From the NCBI GenBank assembly GCA_027004335.1, contig JALTID010000247.1:1-16978 (forward strand): a stretch of DNA of 16,978 nucleotides, given 5' to 3'. The stretch's first letter is position 1. Every line of letters begins with the position of its first letter. A program made the translations under genes and the position numbers. This document shows, piece by piece, positions 15,633 to 16,978 of the stretch. This DNA comes from a bacterium. Its GTDB lineage: Bacteria > JALSQH01. A model generated the notes under the pieces. That model did not search any database and was not told the DNA's origin. It saw only the letters and a program-made list of their open reading frames with translations.

Positions 15633-16621
15633 AGGCACTTTTGATAATATTTTTTGCATTGGTCCAGTTTCAGGGAGACCCTTTTCAGGAATATCTCTCC
15701 ATTGAGGAGAAATATTACCACCTTCTTCTAAAAATGCAGAATCTAAATAACCAGAAAAGTAAAGTAGAAAAGGAGATAAAAACTCTGAGGGAAAAAGAAG
15801 CAGTCCTTACAAAAGAAAAAGAACAAATTCTGAAGGAAGTTTCCTGCTTTTCAGGAGTTAATTTTCAGTTTGATCAACCTCTTCCGGTGATTTTCACAAT
15901 TCTTTCCCCAAGAATAAAAGAACAATTCTATATTGAAAAAGAAATTGAATACCTCCTCATCCAAAAATTGGAAAAATTATCCAAAATAGAGGGAGAATTT
16001 ACCGATACAGAGCAAACTCTACAGAAGAATTTAAACTCGCTGAAAAAGCTCTCAAAACTGACACGGGAAATTATTTCAAATGTAGAGGAAAAAAGAAGAA
16101 AAAAAATCAATGTCATCAAGAAAATAGTTTCTAATCAAAAGGAGTTAAAAAAATACCTTGCTTACAAGAGGAAAAATATCGGAAGTATTAATGTTACATA
16201 TGAGGAAGAAGCACCTATTCAACAAATTAAAGGCAAACTTGAATTTCCCGCTGCCGGTAAAATAATTACTCCATATGGAGAATATTACGATAGTAGAAGC
16301 GGAGTAAAATTATTTTCACCAGGTATTGTTATAAAAACCCCACCTCTAACTCCAGTAAAAGCCATTTATACGGGAAAAGTTATATTTGCTGGACCTGTTA
16401 AAGGCTATGATTATGTGGTAATAATCTCCCATCCAGGTAATTTCTTCTCAGTATACGGTAGGTTAGGGGTAACCCTGGTAAGAAAAGGCAATAACATAAT
16501 AACAGGGCAGATTATTGGGGTTGTGGCAGATTATAAAAAAGATTCAAGCTTATATTTTGAACTGAGAAAAGGTGAAAAACCAATTAATCCCAGAGAATGG
16601 ATTACCGGCAATTCCAGATAA
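15629..16621 (+). CDS. EnvC-like hydrolase activator with degenerate LytM (M23) domain
   Basis: A 330-residue exported protein: signal peptide MKALLIIFFALVQFQG (from the CTG start), Glu/Lys-rich coiled coils at about 20-70 and 100-180, and a C-terminal LytM/M23 domain at about 200-325. All zinc ligands of active M23 enzymes are lost. The HxGxD-like position reads SPGIV (S230 and V234 in place of H and D), and HLHFE reads SLYFE (S307, Y309). The fold-defining VVIISHPGNFFSVYG and KGNNIITGQIIG segments remain. This is the EnvC pattern: FtsX docks the coiled coil and the dead LytM domain activates a separate amidase. Location directly after ftsEX supports this. No amidase gene is in the window. 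The start is probably CTG 15629; TTG 15641 is the conventional alternative, 4 codons shorter. Confidence 0.88.
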   Translation: MKALLIIFFALVQFQGDPFQEYLSIEEKYYHLLLKMQNLNNQKSKVEKEIKTLREKEAVLTKEKEQILKEVSCFSGVNFQFDQPLPVIFTILSPRIKEQFYIEKEIEYLLIQKLEKLSKIEGEFTDTEQTLQKNLNSLKKLSKLTREIISNVEEKRRKKINVIKKIVSNQKELKKYLAYKRKNIGSINVTYEEEAPIQQIKGKLEFPAAGKIITPYGEYYDSRSGVKLFSPGIVIKTPPLTPVKAIYTGKVIFAGPVKGYDYVVIISHPGNFFSVYGRLGVTLVRKGNNIITGQIIGVVADYKKDSSLYFELRKGEKPINPREWITGNSR

Positions 16622-16978
16622 CCACCCCTTTTCCCGGGATCTTTATAAAGGGGGAATGGAAAGTAAGTTCATATCCAACTGGTAAAAACCTACACCCTTC
16701 ATTATTTATATTATTAAAATTAAAATAAAATTTAAGGAAAAGGCCTTTTCCTGCTTCATTTCCCGCAAAAGTTGCAATTTTGCCTGTATTTATAAAACCT
16801 CTCTTAAATAAAAAAGTTTTCCCCGCAATATTTAATAAAGTGACTCCTCTAATCTTGTTAAAAAAGGAAAGAAAATAGTAAGATTCTGTTCTGCTTGCGA
16901 AAAACTTAAGAGGAAATCTTTTTTCACCTGAGAGATAAAAACTCATAATCCACTTGAAATGGAATATTATGCCCACTT
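16602..16978 (-). CDS. 3' end of a gene for a possible outer-membrane protein (partial)
   Basis: An open minus-strand frame runs from the window edge to TAA at 16604-16602, about 125 codons without a stop; its true start lies outside. The visible residues alternate hydrophobic and polar in strand-like blocks (GVTLLNIAGKTFLF, GLFLKFYFNFNNI, PVGYELTFHSPF) with many aromatics, suggesting the C-terminal strands of a beta-barrel or beta-rich surface protein. I do not recognise a family. It is convergent with the EnvC-like gene and overlaps it by 20 bases. The plus strand here has no competing gene, which supports this frame as the real one. The last residues (KGVVIWNCR) are atypical for a barrel end. 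Confidence 0.5.
   Translation of the reverse strand, partial: VGIIFHFKWIMSFYLSGEKRFPLKFFASRTESYYFLSFFNKIRGVTLLNIAGKTFLFKRGFINTGKIATFAGNEAGKGLFLKFYFNFNNINNEGCRFLPVGYELTFHSPFIKIPGKGVVIWNCR

Noticed and set aside
16625-16654. CCCCTTT...AAAGGGG hairpin after the EnvC-like gene as a terminator
   Set aside because: The loop is about 15 bases and no T-tract follows on either strand; it also lies in the minus-strand coding region.
1-16978. CRISPR arrays, tRNA or rRNA genes, insertion sequences, tmRNA
   Set aside because: I saw no regularly spaced direct repeats, cloverleaf or rRNA-like segments, transposase motifs, or tmRNA ends near smpB. This was by eye, so a weak case could be missed.

Overview
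The window looks like a piece of an AT-rich genome from a diderm (Gram-negative-type) bacterium. The evidence for an outer envelope is a lipoprotein with a lipobox, a small outer-membrane beta-barrel ending in Phe, C-terminal surface-sorting-like segments, and an FtsE/FtsX/EnvC-like division module. I cannot name the phylum. The protein types (CFI-box C-terminus, MXAN_2562-like barrel, short archaeal-type LeuD, split transketolase) are the kind found in deltaproteobacteria-like and candidate-phylum lineages, some of them thermophilic. That placement is inference.

Layout. (1) 2-5032, plus strand: a tight housekeeping operon, DUF502 membrane protein - smpB - leuC - leuD - leuB - asd. It combines trans-translation, leucine biosynthesis and the aspartate pathway, and ends at a very strong intrinsic terminator (5038-5075). 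(2) 4989-11742: an accessory cell-envelope block. Two plus-strand genes encode an FN3/CFI-box protein, whose start lies inside asd and whose signal-peptide codons are the terminator itself, and an outer-membrane barrel. Convergent to them, with stop codons touching, are two minus-strand genes: a seven-repeat beta-propeller lipoprotein and a 1237-residue exported protein with two Ig-like repeats and a Cys/transmembrane/basic C-terminal tail. (3) 11743-11991: a divergent control region. It holds a consensus sigma70-type promoter for the 1237-residue gene, a long leader with an unannotated 36-codon ORF preceded by a perfect Shine-Dalgarno, and the start of the next plus operon. (4) 11992-16621, plus strand: a conserved hypothetical protein, transketolase N- and C-terminal subunits, ftsE, ftsX and an EnvC-like degenerate LytM protein, nearly all joined by overlapping start/stop codons. 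(5) 16602-16978, minus: the 3' end of a convergent gene running off the window.

How the parts work together. leuC, leuD and leuB supply two of the leucine-specific steps (isomerisation and oxidative decarboxylation); leuA is not in the window. asd feeds lysine/diaminopimelate, threonine and methionine. The ftsE-ftsX-EnvC-like trio is a classic septal peptidoglycan-hydrolase control module; the EnvC-like protein has lost every zinc ligand and so should be an activator, not an enzyme. The most unusual points are the terminator inside a translated signal peptide, the leader ORF before the giant exported protein, a probable CTG start for the EnvC-like gene, and the block of uncharacterised surface proteins.
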